A DNA stretch of 10,453 nucleotides from Gracilaria caudata (GCA_030374735.1 JASCIV010000908.1:1-10453), one strand, 5' to 3'. Positions 1 to 8,302 are shown, numbered from the stretch's first letter. A program made the numbers and translations. The notes: generated by a model not told the origin, from the letters alone.

Positions 1-79
1 GACCCCATTGTCAGCCGGTCTGTGTCGTAGGAGAGATGAGAGAGGAAGGAGAGTGAGAATTGTTTCGTGTGACGCCGTG

Positions 80-1683
80 ATGAGCGAGAGGCTCCGACAG
101 CTGCTGATAATAATTAGAATGCAACTGAACCGCTTTTATGTGCACTATGTACGTCCCACTATTGGACGGAGCGATGCGAAGAACGCCGAACTAGTATCTT
201 TCAGGTCGGACATAGAAGGCGACGTGGTTCTTGTTTGGTTGCTTTGCATTTGGAATTCGTACGATGCTTATTGTGACTGTCGAATTCAGCTTTGTACGCA
301 GTCATCATCGCTGTTTAAATTCCAAAGACCCGTGCTGACAACAGAATGTCTAATTTGCTCACCTCTCCTTCCTGGTCGAATAGTTGGGATCAAAGCGCAT
401 ACGGCTGGAACTTACCATTGTGAGCCCTCATAATGGCAATTACACTTCTAGAGCCGTGAATTACCCAGAGGGAGAGGCGGCAAGAGCAGAGAAAATTTAG
501 ACGCAGAAGCACGAGGACCTGTGCACAGCGGACGACGTTGACCTTTTGTGTCATTTTGCATGGACATCCATGATGTAATAGGATCAAGCGCTATGAGTTT
601 CCTTCGCACTCTCGCCCAAGAGAGCCTACAACGCAGAGGTGCAGAGGCATCGCGGGAATACGAGAACTAACACCCCCTGCAGAAACGTAAAAGCGTCGGC
701 GATTAACACACGTGCTGTTTTCTGCGTGGCAATCAACGCAAGAGGATAGCTGGTAATTTCAGATGCTCAATATGGTTATGTCACTTGAGAGACGCAGAGA
801 GCACCCGCGTTGCATCTCTCACAGGCCACGCAAGGTCCTTGTCTGTTGGTGGGTCTCGTCGCCAAAACGTTTGGGATGTTTGCAGTGGCTCTGTCATTGA
901 TTCGAGCCATGAAGATAACTGGCACACAGGGGTTGAAACGGATCGTGTTCGGATGGCCTTCGGGTCTCCAAAGGGAGACGACACTTGTCGAAGCCGAGGT
1001 TTTGAAGAGGTTGTCGATTTCGAGCTCCTGAATAACCAGGCCATTTCCAAGGTCAGACGGTGTTTTTGTCGACGACAACTACACTACTGTATCTGTAGTG
1101 AACACCGGATGTGTTCTGGCCGCTTTCGATGCCGACTCAGTTGACATATATCACACTCAAATCGGGTAAGTGTTTCCTTTCGATGGAAGGCAGTGGATTG
1201 GGTGCGCTTGCATTCGAGAAACACCCGAAACAAAGAGTCCCGTGATCCGAAGGATGCACAATTGTTCCGATGGGCTGTCCGTGATCCCCATCAGATGCAT
1301 GGGCACAGCCTCAACCAAGGATTCCAAGCACTGCCGATAACGTAATTCGGCTTAATATCATTGCACTGTAAAAGTTTGCAGCTCGCAAAGTTGCCCTCCG
1401 CGCCTGGGCATGCACCGCAGCAGAGAGTGAATGGAAATCCTAGGCAAAAGATGGAAGCGATCGACTGTTCGCCCAAAGTGCAGTTGTGAAACGAGTATCG
1501 TCTGGTCTTCCTTCAGAACAGAAGGAACCGCAGACCGAATTTTTTGATGGGTTGAGCAAGGACAGCACGGAACAGGATCAGCGCATACAATCATCATCTC
1601 GTACATCAGGGAAGAAAGAAAGGGCGTCTGGTCCAGCGTCGATTTTGAAAACGGAGGCCGGTTCGCTAGTGCGCGCGTTTTAA
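80..1683 (+). pseudogene. Decayed large gene, partly WD40-repeat-like
   Basis: Coding-like protein runs along one strand in successive frames: 80-433 (from ATG 80), 390-578 (with an internal TAG at 498), 581-670, 691-755, 750-784, 785-1061, 1059-1165 and 1165-1683. The last frame contains TGA, TGA, TAA (1369) and TAG (1441) before the final TAA at 1681. Two parts look like WD40 blades: 'LTGH' followed by 'NVWDVCSGS' near 815-895, and 'VDIYHTQIGKCFLS' near 1140-1190, which resembles the D-x-V-x-V/I-Y/W-x-x-x-x-GKCL pattern. Several frame switches are single-base steps (near 1060 and 1165), with no room for an intron. A 117-codon ORF (80-433) could be an intact small gene instead. WD40 proteins are scaffolds in many complexes, and no specific family can be named. 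Sequencing error is an alternative to true decay. The WD40 identity is tentative; the same-strand coding signal is clearer. Confidence 0.42.
1166..1171 (+). other. Consensus 5' splice-site-like GTAAGT, probably fortuitous
   Basis: GTAAGT follows the coding-like stretch ending at 1165. It could be a real donor, and an acceptor-like TAG at 1441-1443 precedes the coding-like segment that begins at 1444. However, joining 1165 to 1444 gives a quick TGA stop. The bases after 1166 also themselves read as a continuation of the WD40-like protein in the +1 frame. A single-base indel therefore explains the site better than an intron. Confidence 0.2.
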
Positions 1684-1762
1684 TACACCACGTGACGGTA
1701 GGTGCCCACACAAAAAAGATGTGTTGTGGCGCCAAGTTTTGTTGTGGATCACGTACCTCATG

Positions 1763-2625
1763 CTAGTCTACTTCTAGTAGAAAGGTAATCACACTGTCTG
1801 CATATGAAAATGACAAACGATTCAAAGTAAGCTCAGAACCATCGCGAGCCTGCTGCACTGTTTCGTCAATCGGGTACCATCCAAAATGCTTTCCCCCTCC
1901 ACATTCACAGGAAGGTATTCAAAGGGAGGGTTCCATACCACCACATCAGTACATGTAGCCGTATGAATGCCAGGCAACCAATATACCCATCGTCCAATCC
2001 CAAGGTTTGGAGAGGCGCCCTAGCAGCCTGGGTAATGGCTATCATCCGTTGAGATACTGAAATCGGCCTACTGTTGTGAGGAATTGTCGGCGACCCAGTG
2101 CTCTACCTGTTCGGGAAGAGTGTCCGAGACCTTCATTGCCTCACAGACATTAGGATATTCTTCCATGCGCTCGGGGTGTGGCGTATACGCTCTCAGAATG
2201 GAAAATTTGTGGGCTGATGGAGCTGGACACCGCACTTGATATGGTTGCAATAGCAGGGTCTGGTCTTGTTTGGCAACATATCGCCAAAACGCACCTGGGA
2301 TACGGACCATAGTTCGCATGTTCATGTTATTGATCCGGACACCGTAGTAGCTGGAATAGATCTTGGCCATGTGTGAAATCAAGGTCTGAAACGTCTTCGC
2401 TGCCTAACTGCCTAACATGGAGACATGTGCAGAAGGGGTGTCAGTGGTGAATCGTGAGGGCAGAAAAACGGCCGCTTTCTTTCGAAGTGGCGGAAATGGA
2501 ATGAAAGGGCGAATGTGTCCTGAATGTCGTGGGCATACTGGTTCTTGAACAACGTGAAGAGTCTTTACAAAAGACTGACTTGCTTTCAACCGCGTACGAG
2601 GAATGAAAGTGAAGTATGTACGCAA
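1763..2625 (-). pseudogene. Unidentified decayed protein gene
   Basis: Reading leftward from 2625, one frame is coding-like to about 1910 but carries three TAG codons, at 2406-2404, 2070-2068 and 2022-2020. A base-level shift in the G-run near 1917 then leads to a second frame that ends in TAG at 1765-1763. The best part is the open stretch 2370-2071, from an ATG reading MAKIYSSYYGVRINNMN and ending with EQVEHWVADNSSQQ. Beyond the stops the protein continues plausibly (TDVVVWNPPFEYLPVNVEG, then GWYPIDETVQQARDGSELT). Between about 2430 and 2570 a neighbouring frame is also coding-like, implying another shift. An 8-base tandem duplication (2400-2415) lies at the first stop. I do not recognise the family. 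Small real exons with tiny introns are possible, because every in-frame TAG here is followed by G, like a splice acceptor. Confidence 0.38.
2400..2415. repeat. Two tandem copies of CTGCCTAA
   Basis: CTGCCTAA occurs twice head to tail (TTAGGCAG on the - strand). It coincides with the first in-frame TAG of the - strand relic, so it may be a small duplication that contributed to the break. Confidence 0.7.
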
Positions 2626-2734
2626 GTCAGCGTGTCACCGCTTGGAGGTCGGATTCGTTCTACGCAGCAACCACTACTGTGCATGTTCGCTTTATAGACT
2701 GCGCCACATTGTGAATCATTTCACTCTGGGTTAA

Positions 2735-3672
2735 CTGGACACCCGTCGTAACGAGGAAGTGCACCGTGCCGCATTCGACGCGCTAAACGACTTGCCCGCC
2801 AAGCTCCCCATCGCGAAGGGCCTCCAGTCGTACAAACCGCGCCCAACCGACGTGATTATAGCGACGAACCCCAAAGCAGGCATCACGCCCCTGCAACACT
2901 TGCTCTATCATATCACTGTCGCGGCTGGCAGCGCACCTGATTTCGATCCGGATGATAAGGAGTTCGATGATATTAGCGACGTCGCGCCGTGGGTCGATTA
3001 CGGACCGCAGACATCCACACCCCCCTGTGAATCATCTCCACGTCTGTTCAAGACGCATAGCGACGCCTCCAAGTTTGATCTGACTGTCGGGCGCTTTGTT
3101 TTCTGCGCGCGGGATCCAAGCCGCTTTGTGGGTAGCCTGCTAGACTTTCTGTTCGACCACGCGACGGGTGGCCCCATGACTAATGCCGCTGTGCACAAAA
3201 GTTTCTTCCTTTTGCACGTGCAACACGACCTACTCGGCTCGCCCATGCTGTCTGATGAGAACATGTTCAGATATGCGTCAAGAAAGCACCTCCATTACAG
3301 ATTAGTTACGGATGCCGAACAGCTGGACGCGGACAACGTGAGATTAATGTGCTGATGTTGTTCTATGAGGACGTTCTTTGTGACCGGCCAAGCGCCACGC
3401 GTGAGCCGGTGGCGCGTTTTGGGCGTAGTCATCTCGTGGGAAGATGTGACGTACATCGCGGCAAGCTGCACGAGAGGCTACCGTGGCCATAGAATGATGT
3501 TAATTTATACGCGCTTCGAGTGCCGTGCAGCAGGAAGAGTCTTCGGCGCCAAAAAGGTATTGCCTGCTGATCGAAACGGTTTCAACCGCTTCTCACTCGA
3601 TGGGGAACAACAAACGCTGTTCGAAGACAGTCTCGCAGAACATACAGGATACCGGTCGGAAAACACAAGTAC
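2735..3672 (+). pseudogene. Sulfotransferase (Sulfotransfer_1 / SULT type) pseudogene
   Basis: Members of this family move a sulfate group from PAPS to hydroxyl or amine acceptors. Segment 2735-3355 has no in-frame ATG before the conserved part. It contains RPTDVIIATNPKAGITPLQH, matching the PAPS-binding TYPKSGTTW loop with the Lys kept but Ser, Thr and Trp changed. It also has FDDISDVAPW, PRLFKTH with the catalytic-type His, and RDPSRFVGS, matching the 3'-phosphate motif RxPxxxxxS. After NV (3340) eleven extra bases (3341-3351) precede LMLFYEDVLCD in another frame from 3349, the usual LFYED motif. A further shift near 3420 gives LGVVISWEDV, and this frame runs on to about 3672. Total length is about 310 codons, as expected for the family. 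Two frameshifts, the missing start and the altered loop argue for a dead copy. The identity is secure from motif order. Confidence 0.8.
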
Positions 3673-4033
3673 TCAAAAGGTCAACCTAAAGCAACATGGA
3701 GCGCAAGGAAACATGTTGATTACTCTGTATCTGCAGTGCGAAAGTGGGTCGCACTCTACGTGGGTGAGACAAGGCGCTCCAGTGGTTTTGTGAATCATCA
3801 TCATGATGAGATAGATTTCCAAATGCAGTTTGGACTAGCTTCAGGACCACTGATTCGACCTGGAAACACTTTGCTCACTTTGTTAGGAAGTGTCCATCGA
3901 GTACAACACCGCCGTTGAATTTGTTGGCGAGAGAAAACTCAGACAAGTCGACTTCCCCCAGACAAAACTTTTGACGTTGGAAACCCTTTGGAGAAGTGCA
4001 TCATCAGCTTCAGCCATCCAGAATTGCCCCTGA
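3607..4033 (+). pseudogene. Unidentified coding-like relic downstream of the sulfotransferase
   Basis: A frame open from about 3607 to 3918 reads as credible protein (for example SARKHVDYSVSAVRKWVALY, then NHHHDEIDFQMQFGLASG). At 3885-3887 the coding signal moves one frame over and continues (SIEYNTAVEFVGERKLRQVD) to a TGA at 4031-4033. It partly overlaps the end of the sulfotransferase relic in a different frame, so it is probably a separate gene remnant or a fused neighbour. No start codon is apparent, and I do not recognise the family. The switch point TTTGTTAG/GAAG looks like a splice acceptor, so a spliced terminal exon is an alternative to a frameshift. Confidence 0.35.
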
Positions 4034-4050
4034 ACATCGTCCGCGAAAAC

Positions 4051-4728
4051 CTACTTGGCGCACAGTACGTCAGCTTTTGTACCTCGGCGACGTCCCGCAT
4101 TGAATTTCAGAACAATTCTAAGAGTGAACAACACGATAACCACGAATGTCACAAGAACTACCGCCATCATTACGAGCAAGCTGGTCCACCTTGCACGTGT
4201 TGCACTTGCATGTCCAACAGTCCCCATAAGCGCCGTAGATATGTAAACACTTCCGGCACCGGAACAGCTTTCGCCCGCTTGATGAGTGCACTCCGCCACC
4301 CGTGGAGATAATACGACAGACAAGTCAAACCACGTGAAGAACGTCATCCAATTAATGGCATTGTTATGACTCACAAACGCAAAGAACAACGCTGCAAGCT
4401 CCGCAGGCGCTACCACCAGGAGTAAGCCCAGCAATCTCCCCCATATGTAAACACGCTTGTCATTCTTCAACTTTGAAATCCATTTGAACTTGGATTCTTT
4501 CACACCGTCTCGTTCACTGTCGCAATCGATGTCAGTGACAGTGGCCGTTTGATCATATTCACTCACCTTCTGTTTGATGCTAGAGAATATACGCACCGCC
4601 GTAAATAGGCCAGTAAAAGCTGCTCCAATAGCAAGAATGGTATCTGCAACTGAAATTTCTTCCGGTCTTGGCGTTAGAAAGCTGCTTTCTTCAGTTGCAA
4701 TGGCGAAGATATCTTGCTGTTCGCCCAT
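4051..4728 (-). CDS. Four-TM membrane protein, family unknown
   Basis: From the first ATG (4728) the ORF encodes 225 residues. Hydrophobic segments lie at about residues 26-48 (TILAIGAAFTGLFTAV), 96-118 (GRLLGLLLVVAPAELAALFF), 124-141 (weaker) and 182-207 (LLVMMAVVLVTFVVIVLF), so a multi-pass membrane protein is likely. The 49-95 loop is charged (DIDCDSERDGVKESK) and the tail is basic (KFNAGRRRG). The same frame is open and coding-like upstream to about 4878, without ATG, through Glu-rich sequence. The true N-terminus therefore probably lies further upstream, possibly joined to the ectodomain gene that ends at 4872. A strong donor-like AAG/GTGAGT lies at about codon 54, but reading through keeps the frame. 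Function is unknown. Channel, transporter-like or claudin-like topologies are all compatible, and none has supporting motifs. Confidence 0.6.
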   Translation of the reverse strand: MGEQQDIFAIATEESSFLTPRPEEISVADTILAIGAAFTGLFTAVRIFSSIKQKVSEYDQTATVTDIDCDSERDGVKESKFKWISKLKNDKRVYIWGRLLGLLLVVAPAELAALFFAFVSHNNAINWMTFFTWFDLSVVLSPRVAECTHQAGESCSGAGSVYISTALMGTVGHASATRARWTSLLVMMAVVLVTFVVIVLFTLRIVLKFNAGRRRGTKADVLCAK

Positions 4729-4856
4729 GTGATCTGCACTAACTCTGGCAAAAGTATACAACCTTCCACACTCACCCCCATCTTTCTCAAACAATGTTTC
4801 GTTCGTTTTAGCTGTTTCCTCCAAGGTATTGAAGAAAAACTGTTCCAGTTTTCCTT

Positions 4857-5011
4857 CTGCATTCCTCTCATTTATTCAGCCAAAATAGTGTCAAACGTTG
4901 TCGTTTTGAGACTGCTCAGCTCTTGCTCTGTGATGTTAGCCTCATATGGTCTTGCTCCAGTGGATTCCCAGTAACCGCCTTGCCCTAGACTGACAACGTA
5001 CGCTCTCTTAC
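4857..5011 (-). other. Candidate intron joining ectodomain and four-TM frames
   Basis: GTAAGA at 5011 and AATGCAG ending at 4857 would remove 155 bases. The exon phase then matches the four-TM frame exactly (leftover C plus AA). A smaller alternative, 4896-4865 (32 bases, GTTTGA to GAGAG), also restores the frame but has weaker sites. Either would fuse a signal peptide, Cys domain and four TM segments into one protein. The 45 residues lost in the larger intron look coding-like, which counts against it. Confidence 0.25.
4871..4876 (-). other. AATAAA polyadenylation-signal-like hexamer over the ectodomain stop
   Basis: AATAAA on the - strand overlaps the TAA stop of the ectodomain ORF. If used, it would end a short transcript there, or leave a very short 3' end. 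Other eukaryotic 3' end signals were not checked exhaustively, and use of this one is unproven. Confidence 0.25.
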
Positions 5012-5612
5012 GCGGAGCTTTGGGCTTGGCGTCCCTATCTCTCTCTTCAAGACTCAGAACTTCAGTATGGCAATCTTTCCATTTTTCATTTACTTTTGGG
5101 TACAGACAAACGTAAGATTCCGATCCATTTGCAGCTACAGCTTTTCTGGGTTCCATGACAATGGCTTGACCACATCTGTTGTCTACACAACGACATGCCA
5201 ACAGAACCTGTGTTGTATGTCCCTTTAGTCGACGACTAGGGTCTTCAAATCGAAAATGCGCCTCACCGACTACGCCAGGACTGGAGTGAGCGATTGAACA
5301 TCGCTTATCAAACGACAACGTGCAAGCATTTGTTTCGGAAAGAGTGGCTTTGATAATCTCGCGATACGCAACGCCAACGAATGCTGTTCCGCGTTTTCGG
5401 ACCACGCTGTAGGGTTGGTCCGGACCATCGGCTGTCATTTTAATTCCAGCAGTTTGTTTCCATCTGATTAGAGGAGGAAGTGGACTTGGTTTTGCCTCAT
5501 CTGCTTCACATGAACGCAGAGATATAAAACCGAAGACGATGGAAAGGAAAAATGGTGAAGAGAAAACTCGAAAGTACATCATAACGTCTTTTCCAATATC
5601 AAAGAACATCAT
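4872..5612 (-). CDS. Signal-peptide, Cys-containing secreted or surface protein
   Basis: This ORF has 246 codons from ATG 5612. A second start pair at 5582/5579 gives a more classical signal peptide (MMYFRVFSSPFFLSIVFGF, then cleavage after about SCEA), and I favour that for secretion. The mature part has seven Cys at about residues 97, 105, 140, 142, 147, 169 and 181, suggesting a disulfide-bonded ectodomain. There are N-glycosylation sequons at 162 (NGS) and 226 (NIT), and a basic RKR at 201-203. The ORF ends with TAA at 4874-4872. The frame one base away opens immediately after and encodes the four-TM protein, so this may be the ectodomain of a single membrane protein. A GTAAGA donor-like site lies at codon 202 (5011). 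I do not recognise the family. Surface antigen or receptor-like roles are inference only. Confidence 0.62.
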   Translation of the reverse strand: MMFFDIGKDVMMYFRVFSSPFFLSIVFGFISLRSCEADEAKPSPLPPLIRWKQTAGIKMTADGPDQPYSVVRKRGTAFVGVAYREIIKATLSETNACTLSFDKRCSIAHSSPGVVGEAHFRFEDPSRRLKGHTTQVLLACRCVDNRCGQAIVMEPRKAVAANGSESYVCLYPKVNEKWKDCHTEVLSLEERDRDAKPKAPRKRAYVVSLGQGGYWESTGARPYEANITEQELSSLKTTTFDTILAE

Positions 5613-5639
5613 GACCGTTGGCTTGGCTGCTAGCACTAT

Positions 5640-5810
5640 TCATAAGGAATTGAGGTACAAAGAACACGCAAACACGAATAACGTCTTTTGTTTGAGAACA
5701 AAGATGAAGGTGGGCAATTCGACCCAGATGCCCCGAAACGTGAAAGGTTTCCAGATCACTCTCATCCAAGGTTGGTTCCGTGGGCCAGAGCCACGGTTTG
5801 TACAACAATC
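5640..5810 (-). other. Open, hydrophobic-rich frame after the upstream gene's TGA
   Basis: Immediately beyond the TGA at 5813-5811, the same frame stays open to a TGA at 5642-5640 and reads plausibly (QPWMRVIWKPFTFRGIW, then PTFIFVLKQKTLFVFACS). It could be an extra membrane segment lost to a stop, or simply 3' noncoding DNA between two genes. Confidence 0.2.
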
Positions 5811-6722
5811 TCATTGTTGTTCACCAGAAGTCCAAAGGTCGATCCAAGATCTGTAGAGCTTGGTGAGCAGATCGTCCACTTCTTTCATGTTCATCTTCAA
5901 AGATACCACACTGAGCAGTGGGGAGCAGATATCGGGTTTTCTCGCGAGACTGCGGGCGAGCGACAAGGATCGTGTAATGTTAGATAGCAATGAGAGAATT
6001 GCGCTGAAGATTAAGAGTAGCGCAAGGCACGGCGCTTCACGCTGCGGCTGCCAGGCGAAAGTTGGGAGTGACAACTCCCAAGGTGAGAGTCTCAATGATA
6101 CGCAGTAGTGAAAGCAATCGCGGCATATCGTTTGCTCCCATCCATCCCCATGTCCACACACTGCCACATCAGCCAAACAAGGTCCGGTTAACATTACCGA
6201 TCGTTCCACTATTTCCTGCTTCTTCGCTTGTAGCGCACACAACTGTTCTCTCAAAATCGTCGCATGCGTTCTTGCGAATCGTTGTCTGATCATCTTGGCG
6301 ACGGCTAGGAGTCGTCACGCATGAATGCGAGAAGTATCGCTCCTGACACATTGTCGTCCGCTCGAATCGTATGTACCATCTATGCAAACGGTCTAGTTGC
6401 AAAATTATACCGCTTGGCCTCCATTCTTTGTTGATCATCATACCAAACAAACGAAACCTCTTCCCTCCCAGGGCCGCGATATGACGACGCGCACCTGACA
6501 TACAACAGACAAGGGTAGCTATAGATACAAGCGGAATCGACACAATCAGAAGTTGATGTGAGGTGTAACCTTCACCGTCGTAGATACAGACGAGTTGGTT
6601 TGACGTTACTAGGAGAGAATCACTCGGCACTGGTGAATGCTGACGTGGACCAAGGAGCTTTTCAGTAACTTACACAATTGTGTTCCGTTGAGCACTCGCC
6701 TGGGCCAATTACCTTTCAGCAT
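5811..6722 (-). CDS. Probable spliced membrane protein, family unknown
   Basis: Three open segments join in frame if two short GT-AG introns are removed: exon 1 6722-6674, exon 2 6629-6198 and exon 3 6160-5811. Together they give 276 residues from ATG 6722 to TGA 5813-5811. Exon 2 carries a hydrophobic run (LLIVSIPLVSIATLVCC, about residues 43-59) followed by a basic stretch. Exon 3 carries several Cys and a second hydrophobic run (CLALLLIFSAILSLLS, about 189-204), then a charged tail (MNMKEVDDLLTKL). Codon use looks coding throughout. The first exon is the weakest part: its frame is open further upstream without ATG, so other exons may exist. The gene lies 199 bases upstream of the ectodomain gene on the same strand, so the two may be neighbours in a membrane-protein cluster. 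Frameshift decay is the alternative to splicing. Function is unknown. Confidence 0.4.
6062..6081. repeat. 8-base-stem hairpin inside the membrane-protein frame
   Basis: TTGGGAGT and ACTCCCAA flank a four-base GACA loop. It sits within predicted exon 3. No function is evident, and it may be chance. Confidence 0.5.
6161..6197 (-). other. Candidate 37-base intron
   Basis: It begins GTAATG and ends GGCAG, with a CTGAT branch-like motif ten bases or so before the end. Removing it joins the 6630-6169 frame to the 6293-5811 frame with matching phase. There is no transcript support, and 37 bases is very short for most eukaryotes. Confidence 0.3.
6630..6673 (-). other. Candidate 44-base intron
   Basis: It has a consensus GTAAGT donor, an ACTGA branch-like motif and a CACCAG acceptor. 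Splicing replaces an in-frame stop-containing stretch and joins the two flanking coding-like frames in phase. Confidence 0.28.
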
Positions 6723-6794
6723 GCACGTGGAGGTGCATCTTCTCTTCTTCGTGATGGCGATAAGGTTGAAGTCTAGGTTGGGGGCAAAGGCCAC

Positions 6795-7345
6795 AACACT
6801 TCTTCTTCTTCTTTATTATGAGCGCGTACGTTAATTCCTCGTAACGCGAGGGGCTATAATGAGAAATAAGAGGCCAGGCCACAACACGTTTAAAATGTTT
6901 GTCGTCTGTAGCAACGTCTCTCTTACAAGTGCAAAGGAAATGCGATCTTGTGGTCGATGGATGTTAGGCAGGTCGTGCTGGACGTGACTAGCTACGGAGG
7001 ACAGGCAAGCACAATGAAAGGCATGGTTCTAGCGTGTTTTGGGCGCAGACTATCTTTGCTGCAGATTTGGAGCATTGTCGTAGCTTGAGCGATGTTAAAC
7101 TTCAGTACTGCCCATGTATATTTCTCTTTGCACGATCGAGCAGTTTTCAGCTTTCTGTTCAGAATGACACCATTCATGGTGATCAGCTTTTCGCAAACAA
7201 CGATTCGAAATGACACATTGTGTGCATCTCCACCGATAGCACATCAAACGAATGTCTTTACAATCACCGTCTCACCTCGTCACCTCTCAGCAAGCTACAT
7301 TTTTTAACATTTTGTGGCAAACTGGCATGCAAGAGGCCTTCCATA
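6795..7345. other. Stretch without a convincing gene
   Basis: This 550-base stretch separates the leftward membrane-protein cluster from the rightward orphan ORF, so it should hold divergent promoters. No promoter motif stands out. It contains a short (CTT)5 tract at 6799-6813. A 12-base direct repeat (AGGCCACAACAC) occurs at 6788-6799, just overlapping the start, and at 6876-6887. There is also a small hairpin (CCTCG, loop, CGAGG) at 6837-6851. A - strand frame (7216-6992, GTG start, 74 codons) is mildly coding-like but has no upstream ATG. Confidence 0.4.
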
Positions 7346-8302
7346 ATGCGAACCGCTATGCTCTTTGGCGGCACTCGGTCGGTCGCATCACAAACATACC
7401 AGAAACGGTCGCAGAACACGATCACCTTGCAAGCGCCGTTCCCACCGGAGGCGCTCGAATCGAACCCACATGCAACATGCGCGTTTCACCAAAATGAAGT
7501 ATATGCAAACAACCGCACGCGAAAAGCTATCACTCTCCCGAAAAGCAAATCCTGCCCCGAACTGCAGTCGACAACGGAGATAACAAAGGCAAGAATCGCC
7601 ACTAACTGTCATGGTCTTTGTTTTCCTATGCTGATTCCGCAAAAGAACAATGTCGAACAAAGCGATATTTGCCGGGCGCGCACAGGGGTTCTGGTTGGCT
7701 CGCCGGATGTTCACAACCTCGCTGTTGCGCTACAAGGCGACGAGGCCACGGGATTACATCCGCTGAGAGCAGAGAGGCGCACATGTGCTTTGGAACAGTT
7801 ACCCAAACAATATCCACTCCGCGGCAACATCTCACACTGGAAGCAGCTGTTTTTCGCGAGCGATTCACCGATAGACGGAGCACTGGCCTGGAAGTCGTGG
7901 ATGCACACCTGGATGGAGCTAAATAACATCTTTGGAGACAACGTGATACCGCGCGATTTAGGGGGAACATTGGATGCGTTTCGGGATCACCGCGTCGAAC
8001 AACTGGCAGGTTGGGCCGACTACCATCGCACACATGTGTACGTTAACTACAAGAACAAGTTTGCATTCCGCATTCGGCCCGATTTGATGGCACGGGCGCA
8101 TGAGAAGGCCAGGTTGGGGCGATGCATCAAAATTGAGTTAGGGGAAGAAGGCGCACGTGTGTACTTTACGTCACTAAGTCGTTTTTACAAAGCGTTCAAT
8201 GATGTGTTCGTTGCTTGTTGTGCAGTACGCGATATAGAAGGGGCTGTCGAATCTGAGCTAGGCGCGTTTACCCCACCACAGGAGACAGAGCAAATGCGTT
8301 GA
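7346..8302 (+). CDS. Intact 318-residue protein of unknown function
   Basis: This is the longest intact reading frame in the window. The first ATG is at 7346; the frame is open upstream to at least 7220 but without ATG. The N-terminus (MRTAMLFGGTRSVASQTYQK) is rich in Arg, Ser and Thr and has no acidic residue before about position 35. That would suit a mitochondrial or plastid targeting peptide (inference). The first half is polar and low in structure. The second half is denser and more conserved-looking: a Trp-rich stretch (LAWKSWMHTWMELNNIFGDN), then RVEQLAGWADYHRTHVYVN, FAFRIRPDLMARAHEKARLG and GARVYFTSLSRFYKAFNDVF, suggesting a folded C-terminal domain. There are no TM segments. I do not recognise the family. 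No intron is needed, and the TGA at 8300-8302 ends it cleanly. Confidence 0.65.
   Translation: MRTAMLFGGTRSVASQTYQKRSQNTITLQAPFPPEALESNPHATCAFHQNEVYANNRTRKAITLPKSKSCPELQSTTEITKARIATNCHGLCFPMLIPQKNNVEQSDICRARTGVLVGSPDVHNLAVALQGDEATGLHPLRAERRTCALEQLPKQYPLRGNISHWKQLFFASDSPIDGALAWKSWMHTWMELNNIFGDNVIPRDLGGTLDAFRDHRVEQLAGWADYHRTHVYVNYKNKFAFRIRPDLMARAHEKARLGRCIKIELGEEGARVYFTSLSRFYKAFNDVFVACCAVRDIEGAVESELGAFTPPQETEQMR

Noticed and set aside
2400..2415. Telomere-like repeat (TTAGGC core)
   Set aside because: Only two copies with an eight-base period, internal to the window; no array.
3988..4311. 107-codon + strand ORF, Cys/His-rich
   Set aside because: Antisense to the four-TM gene; its composition follows from the hydrophobic codons on the other strand.
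4865..4881. Programmed -1 frameshift linking the ectodomain and four-TM frames
   Set aside because: The overlap between the two frames is only a few bases (TGA then TAA) and contains no X-XXY-YYZ slippery heptamer.
5539..5987. + strand ORFs opposite the ectodomain and membrane genes
   Set aside because: Antisense shadows of better - strand genes, with no domain, signal peptide or upstream features.
6799..6813. (CTT)5 tract as a microsatellite or polypyrimidine splice signal
   Set aside because: Short, with no following acceptor joined to a coding frame.
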